DNA of 64,000 nucleotides from Cytophagales bacterium (GTDB lineage: Bacteria; Bacteroidota; Bacteroidia; Cytophagales; Thermoflexibacteraceae): positions 43,996 to 107,995 of the forward strand of contig JAAFKA010000019.1 of assembly GCA_013299115.1 (NCBI GenBank), written 5' to 3'. Both the position numbers and the translations under genes were made by a program. The notes below the pieces were generated by a model, which saw only the letters and a list, made by a program, of their open reading frames with translations, did not search any database and was not told where the DNA came from. Below, in pieces: positions 23,938 to 32,709 of the stretch (the stretch's first letter is position 1; every line of letters begins with the position of its first letter).

Positions 23938-24893
23938 GAGTTATCATTTTTCATACCCAATGCTGTAAACTTTTGGATAATATCAGTTAGTTCTGCGTGG
24001 TCTAAACATTCAAATATCATTGAATAGAGATAATCATACATCTGTAAGGGTTGTAAGTCTATTTTTATATCAAAAATGAGTTTTGTATCCTTTTTATTAG
24101 GCGTATTTATTCTATTAGCCTTTTCGTTTTTCTTTAATTGTTTGATAGGTTCATAACTTCTGTATATAAAGTTAAACAAATACCATTTTCCTTTGGCTAT
24201 TAACTTTATGTTTGCCCTACTAACATTTTTGGTTACTGCAAACTCGTCTAATGATTGTTTTATAGAGGGTAATCTATGCTCCTTAAATGCTTTTATTGCT
24301 GTTTCTCCTACAACACTATTTTCATGTTCCTCTGTTCCATAGTTCTTAAAAGCAACATGATTTTCTTTGCCCATACATTCTTGTTTAAGAGCATCGAGAG
24401 AAAGATAGTAAAGAGTTTCTAACGAATTATCTATATTATTTTCAATGTCGTTTAACATTTCCTCTGTAATATCTGTATTGATAGCATTAGTTATTTTAGT
24501 GATTAGCTTTTGTAAATTACTACGAGTTGCAAAATAGGTTTCTATGGAATAATATTTAAGAATAAACAAACATTTTAACCCTTGTAAACCCATAAATTCT
24601 TCCTTGTTCTTATAAAATCTTGCATCTCTATCAATGACACCTAAAATGAGTGTTTCATACCTCTCCTCTGTTTGTGCATTGGGCTGAATAGAGTCAATAC
24701 AATCAATAATGCCATTGCAACCTGCGGGCAACTCAAAATCAGATACTCTATGAATAGCTAAATTAAAGCCTAATGAATTGGCGATATTTGTATAAATTTG
24801 TCTATCATCTGCACTTTCAACAATTACCAGAGGTCTTTCTTCCATAAAAGCCCTGATAATATAACGATTGAGATTTGACCTAAAATCTTCCAT
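23928..24893 (-). CDS. DUF4435 (TOPRIM-like) protein, probable AriB of a PARIS-type defence system
   Basis: 321 residues. The N-terminal half carries the TOPRIM-like features of DUF4435: acidic VIVESADDRQIYTN, then LGVIDRDARFY with the DxD pair, then LKYYSIETYF. In PARIS systems a protein of this family is the toxin effector: it is held by the ATPase AriA and released on sensing of phage anti-restriction proteins, then cleaves host tRNA. The start is 13 bases after the ATPase stop on the same strand, matching the ariA-ariB order. Its last residues (NDNSFQ) run into the duplicated aspS end, so the native C-terminus may have been altered by integration. Alternative: another ATPase/TOPRIM defence pair. 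Confidence 0.75.
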   Translation of the reverse strand: MEDFRSNLNRYIIRAFMEERPLVIVESADDRQIYTNIANSLGFNLAIHRVSDFELPAGCNGIIDCIDSIQPNAQTEERYETLILGVIDRDARFYKNKEEFMGLQGLKCLFILKYYSIETYFATRSNLQKLITKITNAINTDITEEMLNDIENNIDNSLETLYYLSLDALKQECMGKENHVAFKNYGTEEHENSVVGETAIKAFKEHRLPSIKQSLDEFAVTKNVSRANIKLIAKGKWYLFNFIYRSYEPIKQLKKNEKANRINTPNKKDTKLIFDIKIDLQPLQMYDYLYSMIFECLDHAELTDIIQKFTALGMKNDNSFQ

Positions 24894-24906
24894 AGTTTAT
24901 AGAGAA

Positions 24907-26154
24907 TTAAATAAGTTTACCTTTCATTAAATACTCTGGTTTGCCATCTGCCATTTCAGGGCTGTGCGTAGCCACAATAATTTGTGAATGAGGAGAAAAC
25001 TCACTTAATAAGGTCAATAAACGTCTTTGCCATTTCATAGACAAAGAAATTTCAGGTTCGTCTATCAAAAAGAAGTTTCTATTGCGAGTAGTGATGAGGA
25101 ATAACGTAAGAAAACTCAATAAATGCCTTTCTCCGCTTGACAAATCCGCTAAACTGTGGCGTTGTCCATTGGGGAAGGCAATATATATTTCCACTGCATT
25201 TAACACTAACTTTTTTTGATGAATAATAAATTCATTGAAAGTGCTTACCAACATCGTAATTGCTTTCAAATCAATGTTTTCTCTTTCGTCTTTTTCTGCT
25301 GCTTCCAACATATTAATCAACAAAACTTTAAATAAAGGAGCTTCTTTTTCTAAATTATCATAATTATCCTCGTCAAGAAAATACTTAAGCTTATCCTTAG
25401 TTGCAGAATCAGAAAGACGATTAATAAATAGCTCAAAAAAAGTTTTTCTTTTACTAAATCTCTGATGAAAATTTTTAGGTGGTGTAATATTTGGAGGTGT
25501 ATTTAACGCATTATCAATCGTACTAAAAAAAGCATTACTGATATTTGTAATAATCATTTTTTCCCCTTTTTCAAAAGAACTACGTAATGTATATTCTAAT
25601 ACTTGTACTTCTACATTGTCTATGGTGCTATGCCTATCAGTAGAATAAATGGTACTACTTAGTTTAGAATCTATATCAGAAGGAATTTTTTTTAAAGACT
25701 GAATTAAGTGCCACCCCTCTCTAATTGTCTTGTCATTCATTTTTAACAACATAAAACTTTCTACAAGTTGTACGTTGTCTTTAATTTTCTTGCTTAAGTC
25801 TTTTAAGAATGCTTGGTTGTAATCTACCATTCCTCTATGTATTCCAAAAAGAGCCGAAGATAAGTTATTAAATGTATTGTTATTGGAACGAAAAGCTATA
25901 TCTTCTCCCATGTTAATTTCTACACTTTCAGCTTCTTCATTTAACTCATAATCAATCCTTGCCAAACTAATATTTTGGGACTTTAAAAACTCAAAATCTT
26001 GCTTAAAAATAGCTTGTATTACCTGCAACAGTGTAGTTTTACCCGAACCATTTTCGCCATAAATAATGGTAACGGGGGCATCTGCAAACTGAATTTTTAA
26101 TTCTCTGTTGGGGTTTTTGAAACCTTTTAGGTACAGTTCTTTTATCCTAAACAT
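24907..26154 (-). CDS. AAA/ABC-type ATPase, probable AriA of a PARIS-type defence system
   Basis: 415 residues from MFRIKELYLKGF. It has the SMC/OLD-like ABC ATPase pattern: Walker A GENGSGKTTLL (~35), ABC signature LADLSSGERHLLSF (~335), Walker B FFLIDEPEISL and a switch histidine in VATHSPEM near the end. The insert between the halves is helical and of low similarity. Paired with a DUF4435 gene this is the AriA arrangement of PARIS, which forms an ATPase scaffold that traps AriB. The open frame extends to 26178, but the ATG at 26154 gives the typical family start. The gene is AT-rich compared with its neighbours, which fits horizontal acquisition. Confidence 0.78.
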   Translation of the reverse strand: MFRIKELYLKGFKNPNRELKIQFADAPVTIIYGENGSGKTTLLQVIQAIFKQDFEFLKSQNISLARIDYELNEEAESVEINMGEDIAFRSNNNTFNNLSSALFGIHRGMVDYNQAFLKDLSKKIKDNVQLVESFMLLKMNDKTIREGWHLIQSLKKIPSDIDSKLSSTIYSTDRHSTIDNVEVQVLEYTLRSSFEKGEKMIITNISNAFFSTIDNALNTPPNITPPKNFHQRFSKRKTFFELFINRLSDSATKDKLKYFLDEDNYDNLEKEAPLFKVLLINMLEAAEKDERENIDLKAITMLVSTFNEFIIHQKKLVLNAVEIYIAFPNGQRHSLADLSSGERHLLSFLTLFLITTRNRNFFLIDEPEISLSMKWQRRLLTLLSEFSPHSQIIVATHSPEMADGKPEYLMKGKLI

Positions 26155-26227
26155 ATTTTTGTATGGGTTTAAAACCAAAATATATGCAATATTAAATAAA
26201 AATTAAGATTTATGCTATTTAAAAATA

Positions 26228-26264
26228 TAGATTAAATTCATGGCTAAACCATGAATTTAATCTA
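26228..26264 (-). terminator. Hairpin between aspS and the ATPase gene
   Basis: Sixteen-base perfect stem TAGATTAAATTCATGG / CCATGAATTTAATCTA with a five-base loop, 12 bases after the aspS stop in the direction of transcription. It should end aspS transcription and separate it from the ATPase gene. Confidence 0.6.
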
Positions 26265-26276
26265 TACAATAGTTCC

Positions 26277-28028
26277 CTACAACTTAATATGCAACTCCTT
26301 CAACTGCCCTTCCGAAATAGGCGAAGGACTATCAATCATCACATCTTTACCCGCATTATTTTTTGGGAAAGCAATAAAATCACGAATACTGTCCGAACCA
26401 CCAAACAAAGAGCAAAGCCTATCAAAACCGAAAGCTAACCCACCATGCGGCGGTGCCCCATACTCAAAAGCATCGAGCAAAAAGCCGAATTGTGCCTTTG
26501 CTTCCTCCTCCGAAAAGCCCAAGAGTTTGAACATCTGCGACTGCACAGCCCTGTCGTGAATACGGATAGAACCACCGCCAACTTCTACACCATTAATCAC
26601 CATATCGTAAGCATTTGCACGAATAGAGCCTAAAACTTCGTGGTCGGTGCTGTTGAGTTTGTGCAAATCATCGGGTTTTGGCGAAGTAAATGGGTGGTGC
26701 ATGGCGTGAAAACGGTTGCTTTCTTCGTCAAATTCGAGCAAAGCAAAGTCAATGACCCAATGGGCAGCATACTCGTCTTTTTTGCGAAGTCCCAAACGGT
26801 TGCCCATTTCCAACCGCAATTCGTTGAGTTGTTTGCGGGTTTTATGGGTTTCACCCGACAAAATCAACAATAAATCTCCTGCTTTTGCACCCATAGAACT
26901 TGCCCAGCCTTTCAAAGCCTCGTTATCAAAAAACTTATCAACCGAAGATTTAAACGTGCCATCTGCCTTGCACTGCACATAAACCAAACCTTTTGCCCCA
27001 ATTTGTGGCTTTTTCACAAACTCTGTCAATTCGTCCACCTGTTTGCGGGTATATTCTGCACAGCCCTCCGCCACAATGCCCACCACAGTTTCCGAAGCAT
27101 CAAAAACCTGAAAACCCTTACCTTTTGCCAAGTCCGTTAGGTACTTAAATTTCATTTCAAAACGAATATCGGGCTTATCCGAACCATAATTTTCCATTGC
27201 ATAGTCGTAGGTCATGCGGGTAAGCGTAGGCAATTCTACGTTTTTGACTGCCTTGAACAAATGCCTTACCAAACCCTCAAACATATTGAGAATATCCTCT
27301 TGCTGCACAAAAGACATTTCGCAGTCAATTTGCGTAAATTCGGGTTGCCTGTCTGCTCGCAAATCCTCATCTCTAAAACATTTTACGATTTGGAAATAAC
27401 GGTCAAAACCCGAAACCATCAGCAACTGTTTGAAAGTCTGCGGCGACTGGGGCAGGGCATAAAATTCGCCTGCGTGTATGCGGGAAGGCACAACAAAATC
27501 CCTTGCTCCTTCGGGAGTAGATTTTATCAGCACAGGAGTTTCTACCTCCAAAAAGCCTTGACTGTCCATATAATCACGCACAGCTTTTGCCATTCGGTGG
27601 CGAAGTTCGAGGTTTTGACGCACCACATTTCTCCGCAAATCCAAATACCGATATTTCATTCGGAGGTCATCGCCTCCGTCAGTTTCGTCTTCTATCAAAA
27701 AAGGAGGCAATTTGGCGGGGTTCAAAATTTGTAGTTTCTCAATCCTGATTTCAATATCGCCAGTCGGGATTTTTGGGTTTTTAGATTGCCTTTCTATGAC
27801 AGTGCCAGTGGCAGCTATCACAAATTCACGACCTAAATTGCGGACTTCGGCAGCCAAACTTTTGTTGTCCGCCTCCTCCACAAACAACTGCGTGATACCA
27901 TAACGGTCTCTCAAATCTACCCACAACAGGCTACCTTTATCTCTGGTTTTTTGTACCCAACCGCACAGGGTTACAGGTTGCCCAATGTGGGCGGTGCGGA
28001 GTTCTCCGCAAGTGTGTGTACGTAACAT
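26277..28028 (-). CDS. aspS: Aspartyl-tRNA synthetase
   Basis: 583 residues, the full bacterial-type length. N-terminal OB fold ([20 protein letters not shown]), class II motif 2 in [18 protein letters not shown], the bacterial GAD insertion in the middle, and motif 3 in [16 protein letters not shown]. It charges tRNA-Asp. The last 14 codons are duplicated at 23895-23937, beyond the ATPase/DUF4435 pair. It appears monocistronic. Confidence 0.97.
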   Translation of the reverse strand: MLRTHTCGELRTAHIGQPVTLCGWVQKTRDKGSLLWVDLRDRYGITQLFVEEADNKSLAAEVRNLGREFVIAATGTVIERQSKNPKIPTGDIEIRIEKLQILNPAKLPPFLIEDETDGGDDLRMKYRYLDLRRNVVRQNLELRHRMAKAVRDYMDSQGFLEVETPVLIKSTPEGARDFVVPSRIHAGEFYALPQSPQTFKQLLMVSGFDRYFQIVKCFRDEDLRADRQPEFTQIDCEMSFVQQEDILNMFEGLVRHLFKAVKNVELPTLTRMTYDYAMENYGSDKPDIRFEMKFKYLTDLAKGKGFQVFDASETVVGIVAEGCAEYTRKQVDELTEFVKKPQIGAKGLVYVQCKADGTFKSSVDKFFDNEALKGWASSMGAKAGDLLLILSGETHKTRKQLNELRLEMGNRLGLRKKDEYAAHWVIDFALLEFDEESNRFHAMHHPFTSPKPDDLHKLNSTDHEVLGSIRANAYDMVINGVEVGGGSIRIHDRAVQSQMFKLLGFSEEEAKAQFGFLLDAFEYGAPPHGGLAFGFDRLCSLFGGSDSIRDFIAFPKNNAGKDVMIDSPSPISEGQLKELHIKL

Positions 28029-28143
28029 AAGCTATACTTTTCTATTTTTTCGCAAAATAAGAGTTTTTTTTGGTTTTTGAAAATAAAAAAGTAGGCAAGG
28101 TGGGTAAAAAGTTGGTTGTTCGACAATTTTTGTGGAAACGTAG

Positions 28144-28185
28144 GTTTTTGATTTATCAAACGTAGGTGTTTGATAAATCAAAAAC
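28144..28185. terminator. Hairpin directly after the LytTR regulator stop codon
   Basis: GTTTTTGATTTATCAAAC and its inverse (28168-28185) with a six-base loop. It lies immediately after the response-regulator stop on the minus strand, so a terminator role is likely. Confidence 0.5.
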
Positions 28186-28890
28186 TCAAAACCCTTGTTT
28201 CATATAGGCCTGAAAAAACTCTTTTTCGTAACTAGTGCCAATAGGTAATTCGGTTACGCCCAAAAAAACAGATTTTGCTCTTACCGACTCTATTTTGTTT
28301 AAAGGTATAATGTACGACCTGTGTATCCGAACAAAATCTTCGGGTGGCAGTTTTTCCAAAACTTTTTTCATACTCATTAAAGTTAGCAAAGGTGGTTTGC
28401 CTAATTGGTGGATTTTTATGTAGTCGTCCATCGTTTCCAAGTAGAGAATGTCGACAAAAGGAATTTTGACCAACGAATATTCTGCTCTCACATACAAAGC
28501 ATTGTTCATTTGGGTAGTTCGTTGGTGCAAAAACTCAAAATATTCTTTGGCTTTTTGGCTGGCTTGCTCAAATCTTTTTTGCTGAATAGGTTTCAGCAAA
28601 AAATCAATAGCATTGAGTTCAAAACCCTGCCAAGCATATTCGGCATGAGCAGTGGTAAAAATAATCATTGTAGAAGGATTGGCAATTTTTTTGGCAAAGG
28701 CAATGCCATTCATTGCAGGCATCTGCACATCTAAAAATATCAAATCAATGCTATGTTTTTGCAAATAACGCAAAGCCTCTGCACTATTGGTAAAAGTCTT
28801 GTACAGGTGCAAAAAAGGCAGTTTTTCACAAAAAAGTTGAATGACCTCTAAGGCAAGAGGCTCATCGTCAAGAGCTATGCAGTTTATCAT
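28186..28890 (-). CDS. LytTR-family response regulator
   Basis: 234 residues. A receiver domain (1-~120) with acidic LDDEP, phosphoacceptor Asp54 in LIFLDVQMP and the conserved Lys in LLKPI is followed by a LytTR DNA-binding domain (~135-234; VDILYLETMDDYIKIH, FVRIHRSYIIPLNKI). It is paired with the histidine kinase gene that ends 10 bases upstream. This is the LytS/LytR type of two-component system common in Bacteroidota, whose targets cannot be told from sequence. Confidence 0.93.
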   Translation of the reverse strand: MINCIALDDEPLALEVIQLFCEKLPFLHLYKTFTNSAEALRYLQKHSIDLIFLDVQMPAMNGIAFAKKIANPSTMIIFTTAHAEYAWQGFELNAIDFLLKPIQQKRFEQASQKAKEYFEFLHQRTTQMNNALYVRAEYSLVKIPFVDILYLETMDDYIKIHQLGKPPLLTLMSMKKVLEKLPPEDFVRIHRSYIIPLNKIESVRAKSVFLGVTELPIGTSYEKEFFQAYMKQGF

Positions 28891-28900
28891 TTGAGGTTTA

Positions 28901-29491
28901 TTATTTGAGGCGAATGGCTAAATCAACAGTATAAGTAGTCGGTTCGTCAAAAATATTCAAAGTATGTCTATTAGGGTAGAGTAATTGCAACCTTTTTTGC
29001 GTAGTTGCTAATCCTATTTTGTGCGAAATCACGTCTGTTGCTACTTTGTTGTTTTGTACCCACAAATTAAGTTGTGTAAGTTCACACGCAATTTTGATAG
29101 AAATAACAGAAAAAATGTCATTATTGACGCCATATTTAAACGCATTTTCTATAAAAGGTGTAAGCAACAAAGGGGCAATAGTTTGATTCATTGTTTGGTC
29201 TGCAATACTCAACCGCACTTCGGTTTGGGCAGTTAGTCGCAACTGTTGCAGGGCTATGTAATTGGCTACATAATCCAATTCTATGGGTAGTGAAACTTCT
29301 GGTGCTTGCCCTTCCCCCATCAAATACCGCATGAGGTCTGCTAATTGGGCTATCCCTGTGGCTGTTTTGTCCGATTTTTTAATGGCTAAAGCATACAGAC
29401 CATTCAAGGTATTAAACAAAAAATGCGGGTGAAGTTGCTCTTTTAGCAAAGAAACTTGTATTTTGTCTATTGTTGAGTTTGTTTGTGGCAT
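28901..29491 (-). CDS. Soluble LytS-type histidine kinase without a sensor domain
   Basis: 196 residues, only the kinase core: the His_kinase box LKEQLHPHFLFNTLNGL (phosphoacceptor His23) and the ATP-binding region (PFIENAFKYGV, then IGLATTQKRLQLLY). Typical members have an N-terminal membrane sensor and are ~340 residues long; no such frame exists upstream, where a run of ten T is followed by the adenylate cyclase stop. It must therefore get its signal from another protein, perhaps the cyclase encoded 38 bases upstream. It is the cognate kinase of the downstream LytTR regulator. Confidence 0.88.
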   Translation of the reverse strand: MPQTNSTIDKIQVSLLKEQLHPHFLFNTLNGLYALAIKKSDKTATGIAQLADLMRYLMGEGQAPEVSLPIELDYVANYIALQQLRLTAQTEVRLSIADQTMNQTIAPLLLTPFIENAFKYGVNNDIFSVISIKIACELTQLNLWVQNNKVATDVISHKIGLATTQKRLQLLYPNRHTLNIFDEPTTYTVDLAIRLK

Positions 29492-29529
29492 ACCAAGATT
29501 TACGAAATAAAAAAAAAATCTATAAACAA

Positions 29530-31410
29530 CTACTTATCCCATTTCTCCATAGCAAAATACATAGCCACTTCGCCCTTGTTTTTGGCGGGAATTTCGCCTC
29601 TGTACGTGCAATAGATTTGGTTTTTCACTAATTGATAAGTAGCCTCCGAAATATTGACCATGCCCACTTCGCCACTGGACTCCATGCGGCTTGCCAAGTT
29701 TACGGTATCTCCCCAGATGTCGTAAGCAAATTTTTTCTTGCCCACTACGCCCGCCACCACCGAGCCTGTATGCACCCCAATTCGCATTTCGAAATACTCC
29801 TCGCCGTATCTTTCTTTTTCGCCTTTGCGAACTTTCATAAATTCTTGCATCTCCAAACCCGCCAATACCACGTCTAAGGGATTGGTGCTGTTTTCTATTG
29901 GCAATCCTCCCGCACACATATAGGCATCGCCTATGGTTTTTATTCTTTCTATGTTGTGTTTTTCGCAAATGGCATCGAAAGCACTGAAACAAATATTCAA
30001 TTCATTGATAATTTCTTTTGGGGTCAATTTTTCGGCTACGTTGGTAAAGCCTTTGAAGTCGCCAAACAAAACAGTAACCAATTCATAGGATTTGGGTACG
30101 GCAAAGCCTTTTTCTTTTAGTTCGTCTGCTGTAGCTTTGGGCAAAATATTGAGCAACATTTGTTCAGATTTGTCCCTTTCTTTCTCTATTTCTTGTTTTT
30201 GCTTTTCTATTTCTTTTGCTTGCATTACAATTTCGGCATTTTGAGCAGCCAATTTTTTGTTTTTGCGTCTTGCCCCAATCACCGCAGCTATGACCACCGC
30301 CACCACCACCAACAGCAACACCCCAACCGCAGCCATAAACAACACCTGCATCTGTTGTTGTTTCACTTTTGCCTGTGAATCTGTTAGCTGTTCAGTGGTT
30401 TCAAATAATTCGGTGTCTTTCTTTTTTAGTTGCTCTATTTTTGCCTTAATCATCTCCTCCCGAATCCGCACTTTTTGCTCTGCATCAGCTTTTTGCTTCT
30501 CTAAGGCTGCCACTTGCTTTTTCAAATCCTCCGACTCTGCCGAAGACAAATTGCCTGCATTCAATTTGGCTGCAATTACCTCTTGTTTTTGGTCTATTTG
30601 CTCCACTTGTTGCTTGGCAGTTTCCCTCTCTTTTATCTGTTCTTGGCTGTTGGTTGCCACATCTTGCGAACCTTTCGACATTTTGGTATAGTAAGCAGCA
30701 CTTTCAGTATCTCCTTCTTTGGCGTAGGCTTTTGCCAAAAACTCATAACATTCGGTTAATTTGCCCAATTCTTTGTAAAATTCGGCTTCGTGGGCAGCTT
30801 TCGAAAATGTAGTAATTGCCCTTTTGTTTTCCTCTTTGCCAAAGTGCAACTTGCCCATTTTTATCAGCACCTCAATATAATCTGTATATTTTTTGCCAAT
30901 TTGGTAGGCTTGCGAGGCATCTAAATAACTTTTAATGGCACTGTTGTAAATGTTGTTTTTGGTGTAGTGGTCGCCTAATTTGCGGTTGGCAATGGCAGCT
31001 AAACCATAATCGTTAGCGGATTCGGCTATTTTGGAGGCTTCGCCAAAATAAAAAATAGCATTGCGGTAGTCAGGCAAACCTAAGTAAGCATCAGCCAAAT
31101 TGATAGCTGTTTTGGCAGTTTCTTGTTTTATCACACGCAAGTCGCGAGGGGGCGGAGGCGTATTCGGCTTAGGACGGTTGCGAGGCGTAGGTTTGGGCGG
31201 CTTGTAAGCCTGTGCTTCTTTTGCCTCTTTGAGTAGTTGGTTGTATTTTGCCAACAATTTGTCCACATCTTGGGCGTATAATTGCGTAGAATTGCTTACC
31301 AATACCAAAAAACTAAATCCTATCACAAACAAAAAGGAAGGAGCAAAATGGCGGTTGCTCACTGTAAAAACATTCACAAGTTTAAAAAAAGTTTGAAAAA
31401 AGCAATTCAT
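29530..31410 (-). CDS. TPR-containing membrane adenylate cyclase (class III)
   Basis: 626 residues from MNCFFQTFFKLVNVFTVSNR. After a signal/anchor (FLFVIGFSFLVLV) come TPR repeats (~90-260), a long coiled coil, a membrane helix (VLFMAAVGVLLLVVVAVVI), and a class III cyclase domain. The metal-binding aspartates are in LFGDFKGFT and TIGDAYMCAGG, the adenine-selecting lysine is in ERIKTIGDAY, and the transition-state residues are in DTVNLASRME. So it should make cAMP, with an extracytoplasmic TPR sensor. It lies 38 bases upstream of a sensor-less kinase and LytTR regulator, hinting at a shared signalling operon. An upstream start at 31467 is possible. Confidence 0.88.
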   Translation of the reverse strand: MNCFFQTFFKLVNVFTVSNRHFAPSFLFVIGFSFLVLVSNSTQLYAQDVDKLLAKYNQLLKEAKEAQAYKPPKPTPRNRPKPNTPPPPRDLRVIKQETAKTAINLADAYLGLPDYRNAIFYFGEASKIAESANDYGLAAIANRKLGDHYTKNNIYNSAIKSYLDASQAYQIGKKYTDYIEVLIKMGKLHFGKEENKRAITTFSKAAHEAEFYKELGKLTECYEFLAKAYAKEGDTESAAYYTKMSKGSQDVATNSQEQIKERETAKQQVEQIDQKQEVIAAKLNAGNLSSAESEDLKKQVAALEKQKADAEQKVRIREEMIKAKIEQLKKKDTELFETTEQLTDSQAKVKQQQMQVLFMAAVGVLLLVVVAVVIAAVIGARRKNKKLAAQNAEIVMQAKEIEKQKQEIEKERDKSEQMLLNILPKATADELKEKGFAVPKSYELVTVLFGDFKGFTNVAEKLTPKEIINELNICFSAFDAICEKHNIERIKTIGDAYMCAGGLPIENSTNPLDVVLAGLEMQEFMKVRKGEKERYGEEYFEMRIGVHTGSVVAGVVGKKKFAYDIWGDTVNLASRMESSGEVGMVNISEATYQLVKNQIYCTYRGEIPAKNKGEVAMYFAMEKWDK

Positions 31411-31557
31411 ATTTGGTGTATGGGCAAAGAAGGTAAGCAGATGATAAATTTTGCTAATACTACACATTTTTGTCGAGTCTGCAAAAAAATTAAGGTAATT
31501 ATTTAGGATAGTTGCTTTCAGGTAGCTAAATTGTCATAATATTTCATCTCTATTCTC

Positions 31558-32118
31558 ATGTCTGTTTCTTTACAAAAAGGTTCCTCCTTAAATTTGAGTA
31601 AAAAAGAACCTGGATTAAAAAAAATAATGATTGGTTTAGGTTGGGAGTTTCGCACAGGCACTCAACTCGACCTCGATGCTTCTGTTTTTATGTTAGCTGC
31701 TCATGGCAAGGTGCCTGCTGATGAGTATTTTGTTTTTTATAATAATCTCCGTTCTCCCGACGGGGCGGTGCAGCATACAGGCGACAACCGCAGTGGCGTA
31801 GGCGATGATGATGACGAAATGGTGTTGGCTAATTTACCTTTGGTAAACTCTCAAATTACTGATTTGGTGGTAGTTGTGAGCATACACGAAGCCGAAATAC
31901 GCCGCCAGCACTTCGGACAACTCAAAGAAGCCTACATAAGAATTGTAGATGTGGATACCAAACGCCAAATTTTGCACTATGATTTAGACGAGGAATTTGG
32001 CAAAATGACAGATATAGAATTTGGCAGGCTGCAACGCATAGACGGCGAATGGTATTTTAAAGCCACAGGTATTGGTAGCAACATGACTTTGCAGGGCTAT
32101 GTGGACAAATATGTTTAA
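31558..32118 (+). CDS. TerD family protein
   Basis: 186 residues covering a single TerD domain: LKKIMIGLGWE, LDLDASVFML, YNNLRSPDGAVQHTGDNRSG and the acidic GDDDDEMVL, which form the calcium-binding site of the family. TerD proteins are associated with tellurite resistance and stress responses, but the cell role here is unknown. It is closely related to the second terD-like gene at 60741. It reads away from the adenylate cyclase gene, and a small membrane protein gene follows after 21 bases. Confidence 0.92.
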   Translation: MSVSLQKGSSLNLSKKEPGLKKIMIGLGWEFRTGTQLDLDASVFMLAAHGKVPADEYFVFYNNLRSPDGAVQHTGDNRSGVGDDDDEMVLANLPLVNSQITDLVVVVSIHEAEIRRQHFGQLKEAYIRIVDVDTKRQILHYDLDEEFGKMTDIEFGRLQRIDGEWYFKATGIGSNMTLQGYVDKYV

Positions 32119-32139
32119 TATTAAAAATTCAAAATTCAG

Positions 32140-32520
32140 TTGTTAATCAATAGCATTTTTTCTTTGGCAGGTAGCCTTTTGTTGTTTATTGTAGGACTTT
32201 TTGTAGGCTCTATCATTGGAGGCAATTATGGTTTTCCGCCTATGTTTGGCTTGCAGGGCTACGAATCGGCAGGGGTATTTTTTGCCTTGCTTGGCACTTC
32301 AGTTGGCAGTTTGAGTATGCTTTTAGTTCGCAACCGCAAGACAGCCCAACGAACTATCAAACTGTTGCTTATTTTGACAAGTTTTATAGCTTTTGGTATT
32401 AACTGTTGGCTGTATGGGTCAGTTGTTAGTGCTTATCCTGCATTGGTTCTATTTATTTTGTTATTGCCTACTTTATTGGCTATTTTGCCCTTGTTGTATG
32501 CGAAACAAAGTAAATCATAA
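32140..32520 (+). CDS. Small integral membrane protein, unknown
   Basis: 126 residues beginning at a TTG codon 21 bases after the terD stop; no ATG lies further upstream. Four hydrophobic helices are predicted (LLLFIVGLFVGSIIGG, AGVFFALLGTSVGSLS, LLLILTSFIAFGI, LVLFILLLPTLLAIL). I do not recognise a family. The spacing suggests co-transcription with terD. The start is uncertain. Confidence 0.6.
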   Translation: MLINSIFSLAGSLLLFIVGLFVGSIIGGNYGFPPMFGLQGYESAGVFFALLGTSVGSLSMLLVRNRKTAQRTIKLLLILTSFIAFGINCWLYGSVVSAYPALVLFILLLPTLLAILPLLYAKQSKS

Positions 32521-32663
32521 ATAGGGGTTGCGTACAATATAAGTAGTTAAACTTAAATAATCGATAATATTTCAAGTGCTAAGTATCTGATTATCAGAAT
32601 TATCCGACACCTCAAAGGTGTCGAATAATTAGGTTCAACTATTTAACATACGCTTTAGCGTGT
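32521..32663. other. Intergenic repeats between terD operon and ftsK
   Basis: Contains a CCGACACCTCAAAGGTGTCG palindrome at ~32606-32625 and a half copy of the CATACGCTTTAGCGTG family at ~32646-32661. No gene seen. Confidence 0.5.
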
Positions 32664-32704
32664 AATTTTTTCCTGAATTTGCTTTACAAATTCAGGAAAA
32701 AATT
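32664..32704 (-). terminator. Terminator of ftsK
   Basis: Stem AATTTTTTCCTGAATTT / AAATTCAGGAAAAAATT with a seven-base loop, ending five bases from the ftsK stop codon, with T runs on both sides. Confidence 0.7.
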
Positions 32705-32709
32705 ATTTT

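Noticed and set aside
23895..26318. A complete integrative element with its own integrase
   Set aside because: Only the ATPase and DUF4435 genes lie between the repeats; no recombinase gene is present. The repeats are therefore recorded as a footprint, not as a self-mobile element.
29500..29530. Programmed frameshift joining the adenylate cyclase and the kinase through the ten-base T run
   Set aside because: The cyclase has a complete C-terminus and its own stop before the run, and the kinase has its own ATG; fusion is not needed to explain either protein.
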